Shown here: piece after piece, positions 48,281 to 60,932 of the stretch
Layout of the letters: every line of letters begins with the position of its first letter
Numbering within the stretch: the first letter of the stretch is position 1
Assembly (NCBI GenBank): GCA_019614645.1
Contig: JABWDB010000002.1
Span: forward strand, 23,425,501-23,489,500
DNA: 64,000 nt
Direction of reading: 5' to 3'
Origin: Stratiolaelaps scimitus
Taxonomy: Eukaryota > Arthropoda > Arachnida > Mesostigmata > Laelapidae
Translations under genes and position numbers: made by a program
The notes under the pieces: generated by a model
The model's database searches: none
The model's input: the letters and a program-made list of their open reading frames with translations, nothing else
Told to the model about the DNA's origin: nothing

Positions 48281-48340
48281 CCCAAATCTATCTGGATACG
48301 TCGGCATGATAACGTTTCACAGATCATAGAACGTGAATGA
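48281..48340 (+). CDS. Possible terminal exon of a three-exon chain
   Basis: An acceptor (TTTTTCAACTATTCTAG) precedes PKSIWIRRHDNVSQIIERE and a TGA stop. It joins in phase 0 to the donor at 47539. A short basic tail as a final exon would be normal. However, no AATAAA is visible in the next 150 bases, and a 60-base open segment is weak evidence alone. Confidence 0.27.
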   Translation, partial: PKSIWIRRHDNVSQIIERE

Positions 48341-49459
48341 GTTTTACAATTTCGAAATATAACCCACCCCTTTGTTGAGAAGTATCACAGCACTGTGCCT
48401 TCAGTCTGTGTGTTTTTTGCATGTACTTAAAACGCCTCCAAATTTAGTATACACTATCAGTGTACATTTGTCGGGCTCCTCCTCTGTTCCATGTATATAT
48501 ACACACACACGACCTCTAAGTAGCCAGGCACGTTACCTAGACACTAGATCTAGGATGCCCGCGCCGCGAATAGTGATGGCAGAGTTTCCGGCAGAGCGGG
48601 GAGTGAGCAAGCGACCGACCAACCGACCTGTACGGTACCGCCGACTCGTTCCCGCACTTCAGCTGATTGCGATGACCTTCCTGTGTCTTCGTTGGTTGGC
48701 CCTCGTTTAGCCTGGCTTGAGCTGTCCGGTCTGGGCTGGCCATGACGCTAACACGAACACCACTGGCACGGCCACCGCCCCCGCGTACGTTGTTCCTTTG
48801 CTACGTTCTGCCCGCCACCGGTTCTGCCTTATTTCCCTGACTCACCCCTTCCAACCTCTTCCCCGCGCCGTTTTCCCGTTTCTCGCATCCGTTGTCGACC
48901 TCATCGGAACTACATACCAGTGCTACTGCCACTGCTGACTGGCTGGCTGGCTGGCCCGGTGGTCAGTGCCCTGGTCCAACTCTTGTTACGGTCGACCACT
49001 TGCGGAGCAGTGGCCGCTGTGTAACATCTCGCTTGCTGTCCGCGCCACACGGACATGGACAGACACACTCAGACTCGCAGACAGGAAAACCTTCTCTTGC
49101 CACTTCGACTGCCACTGCTACTTCTGCCCGTATAAGAAATTGTACTCCAATAGATGTGGTAAACCGGAAGGCAGACTAAACGTAGTGTTGCCTCGCTTCC
49201 TTCAGTCGGTTGGCCCGTAGCAGACGGTCAAGGCTTCGCTTTCTCCATCCGATCTCTTGCTACTACTGACAGCATCCAAAAGCACCGCCAACAATCACCA
49301 CTGATGTAAGCAGGAAAGAACGCCAGCCTGCCTGCCTGCCTAACTAAGAGCAAAATTATAGTACGCCCAGGTTGGCCAAATGCACAATGTAGCTCAGGAA
49401 GATTGCGACCGGGAAGAGATAATTACAAGTAATTACTAATCAATCATCAGTGGTAGGGA

Positions 49460-49822
49460 TTGTCGATGATAATAAGAGGTCTCGATTATGATTTGTTTCC
49501 TTATGGAGGGTCCGTACAAGAACACATTGCTGTAATGTCGCGGTGGCTCAATCATTGTCGAAATATGAGCCTGATGGCCTACGTGGTATTCGTTGGTGTC
49601 TTTATGGCTTTTCATCCTCGAGTTTCAGGGGTTCGTCGCTCGATGCCAGAAGCTTTGGTGAACGTTCAAGTTCGAGCATTTTTTGTATGCATAACAACAT
49701 TTTTTGGTTCCCGTTGGTTTCCAGCCGTGCTGATTTATGCGCTGGTCCGAGGCGCCCATAATGCGATCGAGCGAAAATCTCTGTTGAGTGTTCAAAGTGA
49801 AATGTTTTTTTTTGTAGAATAG
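49460..49822 (+). CDS. Unrecognised hydrophobic 120-codon frame
   Basis: The product has two hydrophobic stretches, one around residues 40-52 (LMAYVVFVGVFMAF) and one around 77-85 (FVCITTFFG) running into WFPAVLIYALV, with basic residues between them. This could be a small two-pass membrane protein or the end of one. The start has no good context, no splice partner is evident, and the minus strand also has open frames here. Confidence 0.18.
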   Translation: MSMIIRGLDYDLFPYGGSVQEHIAVMSRWLNHCRNMSLMAYVVFVGVFMAFHPRVSGVRRSMPEALVNVQVRAFFVCITTFFGSRWFPAVLIYALVRGAHNAIERKSLLSVQSEMFFFVE

Positions 49823-50041
49823 TAACAATCGTAATTATATTTGAATTTGTATACTTTCTATTGATTTTTTTTTTCATAAAATCTCGGGGTAGCTAGACAC
49901 ACAATAACGCAAGTAAACACAAAAATTGCTGCTTCCAGAATCAAAATCTGATCAACTGATCGAACAGACTTTTTCGCCAGTGGCCCACTACAATTATACA
50001 GATATTTTTCATAGAACTACGGTGCGTACACGTGTGTTTCT

Positions 50042-50076
<35 letters not shown>
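50042..50076. repeat. Compound (TA)n(TG)n microsatellite
   Basis: About 10 TA units are followed by about six TG units. Confidence 0.8.
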
Positions 50077-51479
50077 TACATGAACACATATCCACATAAG
50101 TAAATACACGGTTAGTTGTTACGTTAGCTAATCGAAAATGGCAGTATGTATTATATTTCTTTTGTTAAGTATCCTCGATCACGGCACCACGATAAGTGTG
50201 GTGACCATCAATTATGGAGATCCATTATCTGATCTTCAGCAGGTCTTTTCCTGCCTTGGTCCTGCCCGATCCCCTTCGCTTCGACTAGCCACCATAAGCA
50301 CCATCAGACGCTACGAGAATGGCTATTGTAAGCACTTCACTGTTGGGTGGGACGGCTGCCGCAGCATCAGCAACATCCGTCGACAGCGTCCGTCGGGGAG
50401 CTTGGACCGCGGCGTGCTACTGTAATAGCCACCTTGCTCTCCCGCTGCTCACAATGGAGGACACTGGTTCGTTAGGAGTGCACTGGCCGGCGGTCCCGGT
50501 CCGTCCCGCGGTCCGTTTGTTCGTAGTACTTTCGCCCGTTGGTCGCAAGCGACGACGGGAGGCCGGGGTTGGGTTTAGGTCGCGTCGCAAGCGGATGCGT
50601 CTCCTTTCCTCCATCTCCTTCCACTTCTCACTGGGGCAAATTACATGCTAGCACCGTGAAAGAGGCAAGGCTAGGCTAAGAAAAGCGATGAGAGAAGTCT
50701 AGATGACCCCATATCCCGTGCACACATAAGCCGAACGAGGAGCACCAACGCCAACAACTACCAGCAGGGAAAAGCTGCCAGAGGCCGTCCGAACGAAGCA
50801 GGCAATCGCGTCAGCCGGTGCCCGAGTAGACTCGAGGTCGACTGGCCGGTTGTAGCTACATGGGCCATGGGTATGGCGCACAGCGTGCCGTGGGCTAGCT
50901 AGCTAGACAGCCACCCGCCCAGCCGCGCTAGGATTCCGGCGCCCTGCCACGGCTGCTAGCACAAATCATTTTCGCACTCTGTGACGCTCGGCGGCCCTAG
51001 GCCAGTTTCGTCTGCGTGCCTTTACGCCCGCAGGACCGCACGCCTATCTGCCTGTCTCACTTCGTTCTCAGCGGGTCATGATTATATACTTCGTTGCTTT
51101 GTCTTCTACGGGCTGTCTTTCTACGTTCCGCCTCCGATTACCACGAGCTAGGCCACATAGGAGCATGGCACGGCTCTGTTGGTTAGTTGCCTTGTCGCAT
51201 CGACGCCCCGAACCCTCGAAGCTAAACCTCACCCCCTGTGTCGTGTCGCTACTTTTTTCTGTATGTCAGTAAAAGCTAACCGAAAAGCGATGGGAGCCAG
51301 GGAGGAAACGGCTGCCGAATGAGGTGCAAATGCTGAAACAAGAAAATCATTCTTTAGCTGGTTGTTGTATTTTTTTTTACTGTGAAACAACCCAGTGCAA
51401 TTCCTAACTATTCCTATCTATTGTATGTTTGATGTTGTATGTGGTGAATAAAGTTACCCAGTGCAAGCAGCATCTACCT

Positions 51480-51500
51480 GTTTATTTATTTATTTATTTA
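51480..51500. repeat. (TTTA)n microsatellite
   Basis: Five TTTA units. Confidence 0.75.
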
Positions 51501-52828
51501 ACTTCCCCCCAAAGGCGTGGAACCACCAGCCGTCCACTGTCGCGAGCATGGTGTCGACAACCTGCTTGGCCGTGCTCCATCTGCCATCGCCCTGCAGGTC
51601 TTCTCTTGTTTCCTATAGGTTGCTGCACGTGAACAGTGTATGTGTCACGTCATCCGTCTGTCCTGAGTGACACAGAATGCAGATATGCACTTGGATCGTG
51701 CAGATTTTGACCATATATGTTTGGAGTTCAGTAAGTAACGACATTACCTAAATTACACCGTTTATCTGCCGTCAAAAAATACTTGGGTAACAAGCTCTGC
51801 AGCCCCTTTAACTTTTCATCTACATACATCGTTTATCTAAGTGCAGCCCTCACTAGCATGTCCATGCACTCAAATGCATCATTGGGCTCTTCTGTCTTCG
51901 TAACCAGTCGTCGCTTCGTAGATCGGCATAAACAATTATGAATGTAGGTGTAAGTGATATGTGAGTCTCCTGCAATCCTGAGGAATCCTTACGGTTGACA
52001 TGGGTGTGTGCCAGATTCGAGAATCACCGTCACCGGACGGCCGCCTTTGCACGGGGCTTACAGCCAAGACAGATGCGGGGTCCCTGACGGACTATGAGCG
52101 AACATGAATAACCAACAAAGGCCAGGGCAGGTTGCTTTTGCGGATCCACGGCGTACGGTGCGGAGCGTGGGGCACGGAGCCTATCGATAAGCATGCATCA
52201 CGCAAACTCGCGTGAACAGAGTTGCGTTTGAAACGAGAGATTCTAATAGATTTATATATATGGTGGCGCGGAAAAATGTATAGAATTATGTCGTTATAGG
52301 TGAACGAGCTTCACAAATGAAAGATATTCACCCAACGTTACCAAATGTAACTATTGTGTCCATACAAATATGATCGTTTACAAGAAGAAAACTCTTCTTT
52401 TTTTTTTAATATAACAAAGCCCAATTAGGCATAATAGGTAATCTCGGCTGACTTTCGCTCACCTGTGAATCTAGCTTATCGCTGCATACTCTACATACTT
52501 TTCGCGCCATCAATGAATGTAAATTGTAGTGACATTATCAGGAGAGCCACTTCTACATTAATTGGATTTGTCACCTCAAATACCCAACTTCAAGGTCGCT
52601 GTCAAGAGGCACCTCCTGGCTCACCCAGCAACGGAGGTCGCCCACCCTTGCTTAAGCAAGCCATCTGTGTATTGTTTCGACCAGTAACGGAAACCCTTTT
52701 CGACTCCATATACTCAAATTATATATATTATTGAATTCGGTTCGGTAAATGAAACATGTAGAAAAAACGTACATATATGACCCTATATATAAATTGCAGG
52801 TGAATCGTAATGTGGCTGCAATGCTAAT

Positions 52829-52844
52829 AGTTCCACGTGGAACT
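52829..52844. promoter_or_regulatory. 16-bp perfect palindrome centred on an E-box
   Basis: AGTTCCACGTGGAACT is its own reverse complement and holds CACGTG, the site type bound by bHLH dimers. An 8-bp palindrome, CGACGTCG, follows at 52846-52853. No gene start is recognised nearby, so a regulatory role is conjecture. Confidence 0.35.
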
Positions 52845-53659
52845 TCGACGTCGTTACTGTAAACGGCCATCTATAATTATATTGATGTGTTTTGTGGGAA
52901 TTGCTGTTCTCGTCATTTTTCTCCACTTCAACATTTGCGATATCTTAGATCAAATCGCAGCAAATGCATTCAATGTGATACTTCGCGTCACTCAGGGTTC
53001 CAGAATCTGAAACTAATGTAAAACTATTACAATATTGTTATCATAAAATATTAATTGCGCGCTCTAATTAAATAACAAAAATGAAAAATAACATATACAT
53101 ACACACATATATATATAAAAATTAGTACACATATTATTATTAACTATTACACCCAACTGTAGCCAAACGTTACTGTTTTGACATTTAACTTTAATAAAGG
53201 TTAATAACTTCACCTTAATAAAGCTCAATTTTTGCCATTGACCACGCCATTGTTAAAAATCTCATTCATTTAATTCTCTCTCGCGATGGCATCGTTACTA
53301 ATTACAAGTGGCACTTCAATCTCTCACATGGACGCATTGTACCGCGCTGTACAAATATTAACTTGATCAAACGCTATTAGCTTAGGTCAACTGTGGGTCA
53401 ACGGCGTCGTCACCGGTTGCTATCAAAACGCCTTTCGGATCATCTCGATCAACGTCACCCATCTCCTTTTATACGAGTGATGCGTAAGGAAAGTGCTCTG
53501 GAGTCGTGGAAATAACGAGCCCGGGTGATGGCCCGTACAGCCCCTGGCTGGCTGTTGCGTGAGCCGGAGAAAGCGTCCACACTAATGGGCTAACGGGCTT
53601 TCTGTGGGAGTTCTCTCTTCCCCAGTGAAGCAAACCGGAATCCCCGGTCCGGGAGGGCA

Positions 53660-53684
53660 AGAGAGAGCGAGAGAGAGAGAGAGC
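53660..53684. repeat. (GA)n tract
   Basis: An interrupted GA run of about 25 bases in moderately GC-rich DNA. Similar tracts lie at 54940-54959 and 56660-56681. Confidence 0.75.
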
Positions 53685-54064
53685 TATAGAGAGAACCGGT
53701 TTCAGCGCTTCCGCTTGCAACAGGTGCAATGGGGGAGCCCACTTCAAACGCATCAAAACCCGCTCGGCTTCCAGTTTGAGGCACTTCCGCCTACGTCTTT
53801 TCACGCCACGAACTGCCATTAGTTAGTTAGGAGGTGTATTTATTCGGATAGATTACCACTCGATAGATCCCATATTCTAACACGGGTTCGTTCAAAATAG
53901 CATTATGTATTATTTATGTCTGTTATAAAATAAGGTTATAAAAACCATTCTGGATCACTTTTGACACTGCTAAATATATAATATTTTCCGGGCTGATCGC
54001 ACAACCAACATTTATTGTCCACGGAACTGCTTTCCGCACTGCTTGCATAAGACTGGTCTCTTTA

Positions 54065-54164
54065 GATGCACATGTGCAACGATGGGGATCGAACCCGTGC
54101 ACCTACGTGTCATCTCCGATTGCAAGCCACATTCGAATGCATTACTACGCCACCGGGTTCGACA
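54065..54164 (-). repeat. tRNA-derived SINE, copy 1
   Basis: On the minus strand the unit begins CGAACCCGGTGGCGTAGTAA (A-box region), passes TTGCAATCGGAGATGACACG, and ends with ACGGGTTCGATCCCCATCG (B box GGTTCGATCCC with a GGG/CCC T-stem), then TTGCACATGTGCAT. The copy at 63229-63325 has the same blocks in the same order. Internal pol III boxes plus a shared non-tRNA tail in dispersed copies define a SINE. It is not a working tRNA because the D and anticodon arms do not fold properly. Confidence 0.62.
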
Positions 54165-54939
54165 GATCACTCCTGACATTAAAATGTATTGTTGTTACCG
54201 TGTTACGTACAGACAGCGGATGGAGAGGATGAGTTTGAAGACGATTCAAAGCTTGGTCGAGTTGAGCATCTGAAGTATCATCTGCGATAACTAATTAGTA
54301 GTATTTTACAATCGTGGGTAGTAGTAATTGAGTAGTATTTGTAATCTTGGGGCATCACGAAATTTGAGACTCTTTCCATGAAGGGTCATGCTTTTCGATG
54401 TAATGAACTTTTGCCCTGCAAAATATTGAAGCATACCATCCCACCATGTTCCATTATACAATTTATTATAAAACAATGGGATACTAAATTCTGCAAAACA
54501 AACAATAAAAATGGCAATTATTTTTATTCGACAACCAAATCGGCACTCTTCAAGTATTTCTGTTCTCTCAGTGTACGGTAACCGTGTGGTGGCGTGGTGT
54601 CGAGCAAAGTGGGGAGAATAGTCGCCATGCTTATGTATTTATCTTCTCTCTCTATCTCTCTCTCGTTCTCTATTCCTCTCTCTCTCGTTCCCTATCATGT
54701 TTTGTGCGTGACAGCTCCACAACGGGCCATCTGACCCACTCGTTTGGCCTCTTAGCTAACATAAGATGACGTCATTGACGTACTACTCTGCTACCTCCCC
54801 TGATATAAGATCTATGTGACAGTCATTATCGAGACGTGTCTCGGGACGTGGGCCCGGACGATACAATCTATGATGCGGAACGAACGTAACCTCGCTTCGA
54901 CGGAGCGGCGTAATGCCTTTCAGAGAATGAGGAACAAGG

Positions 54940-54959
54940 GAGAGAGAGAGAGAGAGAGA
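54940..54959. repeat. (GA)n tract
   Basis: Ten GA units bordering a GC-rich island at 54.9-55.3 kb. Confidence 0.8.
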
Positions 54960-56659
54960 CAGTGGCAAAGAAGATAGGGCCCGGTGTAGGTGTCTGCCTG
55001 CTCGGTCAATGCAATAGAAGACTTATTGTCGTTCCTAACGGCCTATTTCTGGACTGCGAACGTCTTCCGATTGTAGACGTAGCAGTGGAGGGGAAACTCA
55101 GGCAAGACACTGGCGAACGAACTGATTCCAACTCGATGCAGCTTCTACCATCACCGCCACCGCAGTACTGCCACAATACAATCACCATCATTGCGGAGTC
55201 GTCGCCACCACCATCGCCAAGTGATTCTTCTGGGAACACAAGCGAATTATTAACGACCCCTACATTTGCGCCTGCAAGCGGGTTATTAACGATGTTAACA
55301 TTTGCGTCAGTGCTGTTATCACGTTACTGGTTATAGGCAGGTATCGAAGGCGCGAAGTACTTTATAAATGGTACAGAAGGAAAAATTGGCTCATCCTGTT
55401 CACCAGAACGAAACCGAGGCCGATTTGCCACCGTTCCGGTAGGTATTGACTTTACTCTGAACGTATAGAATAATAATGTAATAACCCACTGTATGGATGA
55501 GTTCGTTCGGTGTAAGGTTTCCTGCTATGCTCCAGGTTGTGTTCCAGACAATTTAAATAGCCGCAGGTAACTTAACAACGTCTATGACTTGCCCGATCCT
55601 TCAGACTAGTCCTCATTCGTCTGCACCGAAGAACAAACAGTTTGTACTCCGACAGGGTCTTCGAACCAAGTTGACAACCTTTGCATGAAGATACGCCGTA
55701 TATTATTCCAAGTAAAATCCAGAAGATGGCTTTTGCGTCAATTTCACACTTAGAAAATTTCATCTCTGAAAATGCACTTTTGTAAGTGTGCTCCCTATCC
55801 ACGCCTGTGTTTATGAAGGTTACGGCGAATATTTAAAGTGCCAATTGCCACAAACCTCTGACAGAGCATAACGCCAGGCGGGCCGCTGACTGTGAGATTA
55901 CTACAATTCAACGCATCGCAATTGCTATTAGCATTAGTACATATTAAACACCCACTTTTCGATTCGACACTGAACACACTTCGTTTCCAGAGGGCCGTTC
56001 ATCTTTGCCGTGTTTAGCCGTCGTGAGCGCGTCCTTGGACAGACAGCCTTCCTCTATCATCTGCTCACGTGTAATCATCCACGAACACAAAATCATCATG
56101 CAACAGCCCTATAACCAGTGAACCAATCAGCGTTCGTATGTTTTGTATGCTCTTCCTCTCCCTGAGTTGTCATTTTCACCTGTGTTACATCGTAAAACAA
56201 TGCCAGCCCCTATTCGCTCTAGGTTTGGCAACGTCATAACAGCGATAGAGCTTTTCTTCGCGTGCAGGTGGAAACGCGAGGCGTGTACACACAGCGGCGA
56301 CAACAAGAACAACAACAACAATGGCAACACGAGCGACAACAGTTGTGCCAAGATCCGTGTCAATATGTCACCGAGTATCCGCTTTCATTTCGTGTTTCCT
56401 TCGGCGCCCCCACGCCTGTGCGGCCGTCCGTTCGCCCATTCGCCTGCCTGCCTGCCTAGCGCAACCGTCGGAAGACACCCAACCTTCCTCGTCTCCAGTT
56501 AATTACGATGCAAGTCGCCATAATGACAACACATGATATGGCATTATACGAGGCCACGCCGTCATAGACTCGCTCATCAGCATTGCGGGCGCCCATACAA
56601 ACACAGCCATATAGGCGCTCGTTCATATAGAGACATAGCGGTTGCTCGTGCGCGCACGG

Positions 56660-56681
56660 AAGAGAGAGAGAGAGAGAGAGA
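56660..56681. repeat. (GA)n tract
   Basis: About eleven GA units. Confidence 0.8.
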
Positions 56682-59287
56682 AAATGAATCGAGAGAAGCA
56701 TACTTTTTATTCCAATTAGCTAAATGTCCCCGCAGCCACCACCAATGCTCCCTAAGTCGGGCTGTATTGTGCGGAGTGCGCGTATCGCAGCGTGCTGTTG
56801 ATGTTTGAGCGTGGCGCGCGCGCGCGTCTCCTGCGAATATATGTGTGTATGTTCGTTCGTCGAAACCCCACTCGCCAGAGTCCGCGCCTGCAGCACAGTT
56901 ATGCATTGTAGTGTCGGGTACGTCAACGCTGCTGCCGTCACAGACACATGTCTACGCCATCACGATACACGGCACAAAGCGTATACTATATACAGCTGCA
57001 TGCAGCTACATACTCGATTGTACAATATACGTGGGACGCAGAGGATCCACTCGCGACGGATAGATATACAAACGGAATACTCCGCGATGGGAGTATTAGT
57101 GCTTTCGCTGTAGTGTCACTGGCTGTCGACGCGCAGACCCCCCCTGTTGTCCCCGTCGTCAACGACTCCGTACGACCGAATCTAATGAACACGTATTTGC
57201 ATAAACAATATTATGTAGTGGCGATTGTATCTGCTTGTATGCGTGTGTGCTGTGTTAAACGTATGCCACCGACCGACCACCCAACCAACCGACCGCGCTC
57301 ACGTGGACAACAATGACGCCAGCGACCGTGCCACTGGCAGCGGAAGCTAGCGCCACCACGAGCACCCGCAACACCACTATTCAACAAAGACATAACGGAC
57401 GAGCAGCTCATAGCAATAGTCAGTAATAGTCAGCAGCCAGTGCTTGTTTCTTCTTACACACAAATGGTCGGTTTGCCTGAGCTCGCCTGTACGTGTGTAT
57501 ATGTAGTATACGTGCAAGTGCGCCCGCACTGGGCCTGCTAGGTCTATATGTATTATGATAATGCTTGCGAGCCATATCTGTTGCTAGTGGGGAAGCGCGC
57601 AAGCATCGTGGCATATGATATCCTTTTGTAGTTAAAAATGAAATGGGAAAAATGATAACGCGTAATGTCTAGGTAGCTAGTGTTTTTTTTTGCTGGTTTC
57701 ATCATGTTGATTGCTGGTGCAACTGAAAAGGAAACATCATTGGAAACCGATCAAATATTAGGGGGTTATATTTTTCAGACGTTTATGATTAAACCCTAGT
57801 ATATGTCCTTGAACGGGTGTAACACGTGTGAGTGCTGTGGGGTTCCCACAAACGAGTTGGATTTCACTGGGAGAATGCGCGGAAATTAATAACAAAGCAT
57901 GGGAAAATAATTACTTCAAAACAGCTGCTGCTACATTTCTAAACTAACGGTGAAAAGCGTCACGATCTTAGCTGGGGCGCTCAAGGTCGCTGGCGTTGTG
58001 TGCATGAGTTGTCTCTGCACTGTGTGCAGACCCTGCGGAAGGTCTCCACCTCAGGGTCCCTGGTATATACAACTTTAATTGTCCGCATAGCTTTTCTTGA
58101 CTAAGACAAACGTTTCAACTTGGATTAGTGATTGCTTTACTAATTCCAGTAATCGCCACAACGAAACCAATCATGCAGAAGGGGACACAGGCCATTCCAC
58201 CTAATCAGAATAACAAACAACGACCACTTTCGATTGATACTCCTTTTGGAGGGGATGAAACCTCTGAGTGCAAACAGTCAATACATGTATATATATATAT
58301 ATGGATGATCATGAATATATATTGCTTATCGGCGAACGTATCACTGTAAAAGTAGTGAGATTTAAGGGCACAGTAGACGCTTCCTGTTTTGCACACATCT
58401 GTCGACTCCATTTCGTGTTGCAGCAAAGAAGTTGGATTAATATAGAGATTGTCAAGACTGCTCGAACTATGGAATTATTTTGCAAGCTATTTTTAACATC
58501 TACATACGCGTGCATACGCGCACAGCAGACTCCTAATGCTAAGCTGTGATCCAATCTCAAAGGCAGACATAGGGTGAAATAAGTAAAAGTCCATATGGGT
58601 AAGGCTCCTACGGCCTCTGTTAGTCCATCCACTTAACTTCCTTTCATAGCAATTTAACCACACGTTTTCTGGGAAATTGCCCTAGATCTCATACATACTT
58701 TTGCGAGGGCGTCGCTTAGTAAAAATGTAGATGGCTTCGTGATTAGCAAAAATTGAGACAAGAGTCCAACTCTGAGTTTCTTTCATATATCCTTAGGTTT
58801 AAACCACGGTTTGTATTCATGATCTTCCCTACACATACCTAGATAATCAATTGACCCATCTGCAAGTACTTACATAAAGTGGAAAAGCGGGAGTGTTGAA
58901 GCACTGCCATATCTTGTGTTACCCAAAATAGGAAAACGGCCTCCTTTATTGCTGGTATGCTGTACGCTGAGATGTACAGCTTTTGATTTTTTTATCAAAA
59001 CAATCTCTCTATGTGGGTCGGCACACCTTTTGTAGCGATCTTCCAAAGAGATTATACCTTCAGTAGGGTCGATTTGTCAATATACACAGAATAGCTATTT
59101 CTGGCACATATGACTTCTCGGTCGTCCGTAATTTTCTTGTTTATCTCGAGTTTGAGGTCACTGCTACCGCGTGCGATGGCTGGCCAACCAATTATATAAT
59201 AACATTACTTCACGATTTTCAGCCACCAAATGGATGCGAACACGCAATCCTGATCGGGTTCATTGTCATTCACTGTCTCCTTTCTTG

Positions 59288-59542
59288 TCAAAAATATATC
59301 CTTAAAATGGCACGTTTGCTGTCCTTGGTATCCAGCGGGAATAGATATTTTTTCCCGGGTTCTAAACAATACCACCGAATGCTTTCGAAAAGTTTAGTTC
59401 CAATTAGCTGGTTGAGAGCCGGATATTGCCAAGCGTATTTTATTCCGTAGAAATATTTAGCCAACAACGATGAAATAGCGGAAATATTTGGCGAGATATG
59501 TGCAAGTGCTAAAATGATCTGACGCCACAGCGTATCGTCCAT
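59288..59542 (-). CDS. Unrecognised 84-codon protein-like frame
   Basis: The frame starts at an ATG (MDDTLWRQIILALAHISPN) and continues SLLAKYFYGIKYAWQYPALN and LFESIRWYCLEPGKKYLF. It is rich in Trp and Tyr and has few low-complexity runs, unlike most random frames here. I recognise no domain. No acceptor or donor decides whether it is a whole small gene or an exon. Confidence 0.2.
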   Translation of the reverse strand: MDDTLWRQIILALAHISPNISAISSLLAKYFYGIKYAWQYPALNQLIGTKLFESIRWYCLEPGKKYLFPLDTKDSKRAILRIYF

Positions 59543-60629
59543 TTTATCTCTAGAACATTCTAGCTATTATCCTTCGGCGTAGATGAATCCCAGCTGGCTA
59601 CGGATACCACTACTAGATATCACAATCTGACAGATTTTGTTAGTACCACTACAACTACATCGTCGTGACTCGGACGGGTGTACTTGGAGTCACTTCCAGG
59701 CACGAAGGCAAATAAACCGGATCCCTCCCGACTAGGACGCGATGCGGCCATGCTCTACGTTGACTGCGCTAAAACGAGAAGGGCGTCCTGCCTCACGTCA
59801 TTAGAGATAGATGAGGCGTCTAGTCTAGCTGCCGTTGATGTCGTCAGCCAGCCGCACTAATTATGCGTGATGGAAAATTTCTCAATTTTGAGGGGTGTGC
59901 GGGAAGAAGAAGTTTCTAAAACCGAAACTACTCACTCGTCGTCCCGTCCGAACGCTCGGATTGGTGCACTCGTTAGCAAACTTCCGAATTCTCACGTTTG
60001 AAAACGGCCTTCGTCCCGTTGCGAGGCTTCGGAAGCAGTCGATTTACTAATCTGTGTTTAGTAATTCCTCACTACGAATATTGGGAGGCATATCAGACGT
60101 CTCCTATGCTATAAACGCAGCGGAAAATAAATCGCGCAGAGTATTTCTAGTGAAGGTAGTATGTTGGACCTTGGTTTGTACCCCTGTTCGGAATTATAAT
60201 ATTATATTTACACGCCGGCACGTAAATAGCTATCACCTATCCATCAATTATGGCCTTAGCTCATGTTACTGCAACGTCACCTCAGCAACAGTTTCGTCAG
60301 CATTTATCGCTTAAATGTGGGCAACTACAACCTCACTTCCGTGCAAGCGACATCTCGCGGATAGGCTTGATTAAATATGTTTGAGTCAAATAACGGATAA
60401 ATAGTACGAATCAAGTCGTATAAGTATCACCTGGACATAGACACAGTGTACCACAAATGTCACAACCTTTCCGGGTACGCGAGGTTAGGGCAGGGTAGGT
60501 AATCGTGGCAGCTTCATCATGCTCACACAGGCACACGTAAGGGAAGTGCCCGAATGAGAAAGTTTAGACCTGAAATCTCGTCCCACATGAGTTAACTCAT
60601 CTTCTCCCAACCCTGAAGGTCATGGGATC

Positions 60630-60929
60630 ATGACCTTTCTTGTGGCCTTCGTTCGACTCAAAAAGGTTTCGCCAACGGATTTGCAAGCGTTACTCCGTTA
60701 TGTTGATGCATCGCATGTGGACTCAACCAAAGGTAGGCATAAAAGCTTTTATCAGATCTTTAATACTCGTCTTCCGAAGGTGTTCAGAGTCGGAATACAT
60801 TTTGTCCATAGTCGGAGTTCCAGCACTAAATTTCTACGCTATGATGGTGATAACACTCGAACAATAATATCTCATCTTAGGCAGCCCGTCGGTACCTTAT
60901 TAGCATCACAAGCGCTCGGCAAATATCGA
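60630..60929 (+). pseudogene. Possible piggyBac-like transposase relic
   Basis: A 100-codon frame contains STKGRHKSFYQIF, LPKVFRVGIHF and KFLRYDGDN. These are spaced as in the piggyBac transposase block fKGR-x-x-x-x-QY, then KP-x-x-xG-K, then F-x-x-YxG. The match is weak at many positions, the catalytic DE motif before KGR reads VDSTKGR, and no TTAA-flanked terminal repeat was found. It could equally be chance. Confidence 0.22.
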
Positions 60930-60932
60930 TGA

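Larger units (their letters stand above)
48341..54064. other. Stretch without a supported gene; GC-rich islands
   Basis: GC-rich islands at 48.5-49.2 kb and 50.2-51.3 kb are open in several frames with Pro/Ser/Arg/Thr-rich products and look regulatory or untranslated. A 120-codon hydrophobic frame at 49460-49822 (plus) is listed separately. AT-rich DNA with microsatellites ((TA)n(TG)n at 50042-50076, (TTTA)n at 51480-51500) fills most of the rest. A 16-bp palindrome lies at 52829-52844. Confidence 0.5.
54165..60629. other. Long stretch without a supported gene
   Basis: CT and GA tracts at 54643-54687, 54940-54959 and 56660-56681 flank GC-rich DNA at 54.9-55.3 and 56.2-57.4 kb, which is open in many frames at once. 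Short low-complexity frames only. The 84-codon minus frame at 59288-59542 is listed separately. (TA)n at 58287-58303. Confidence 0.5.
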
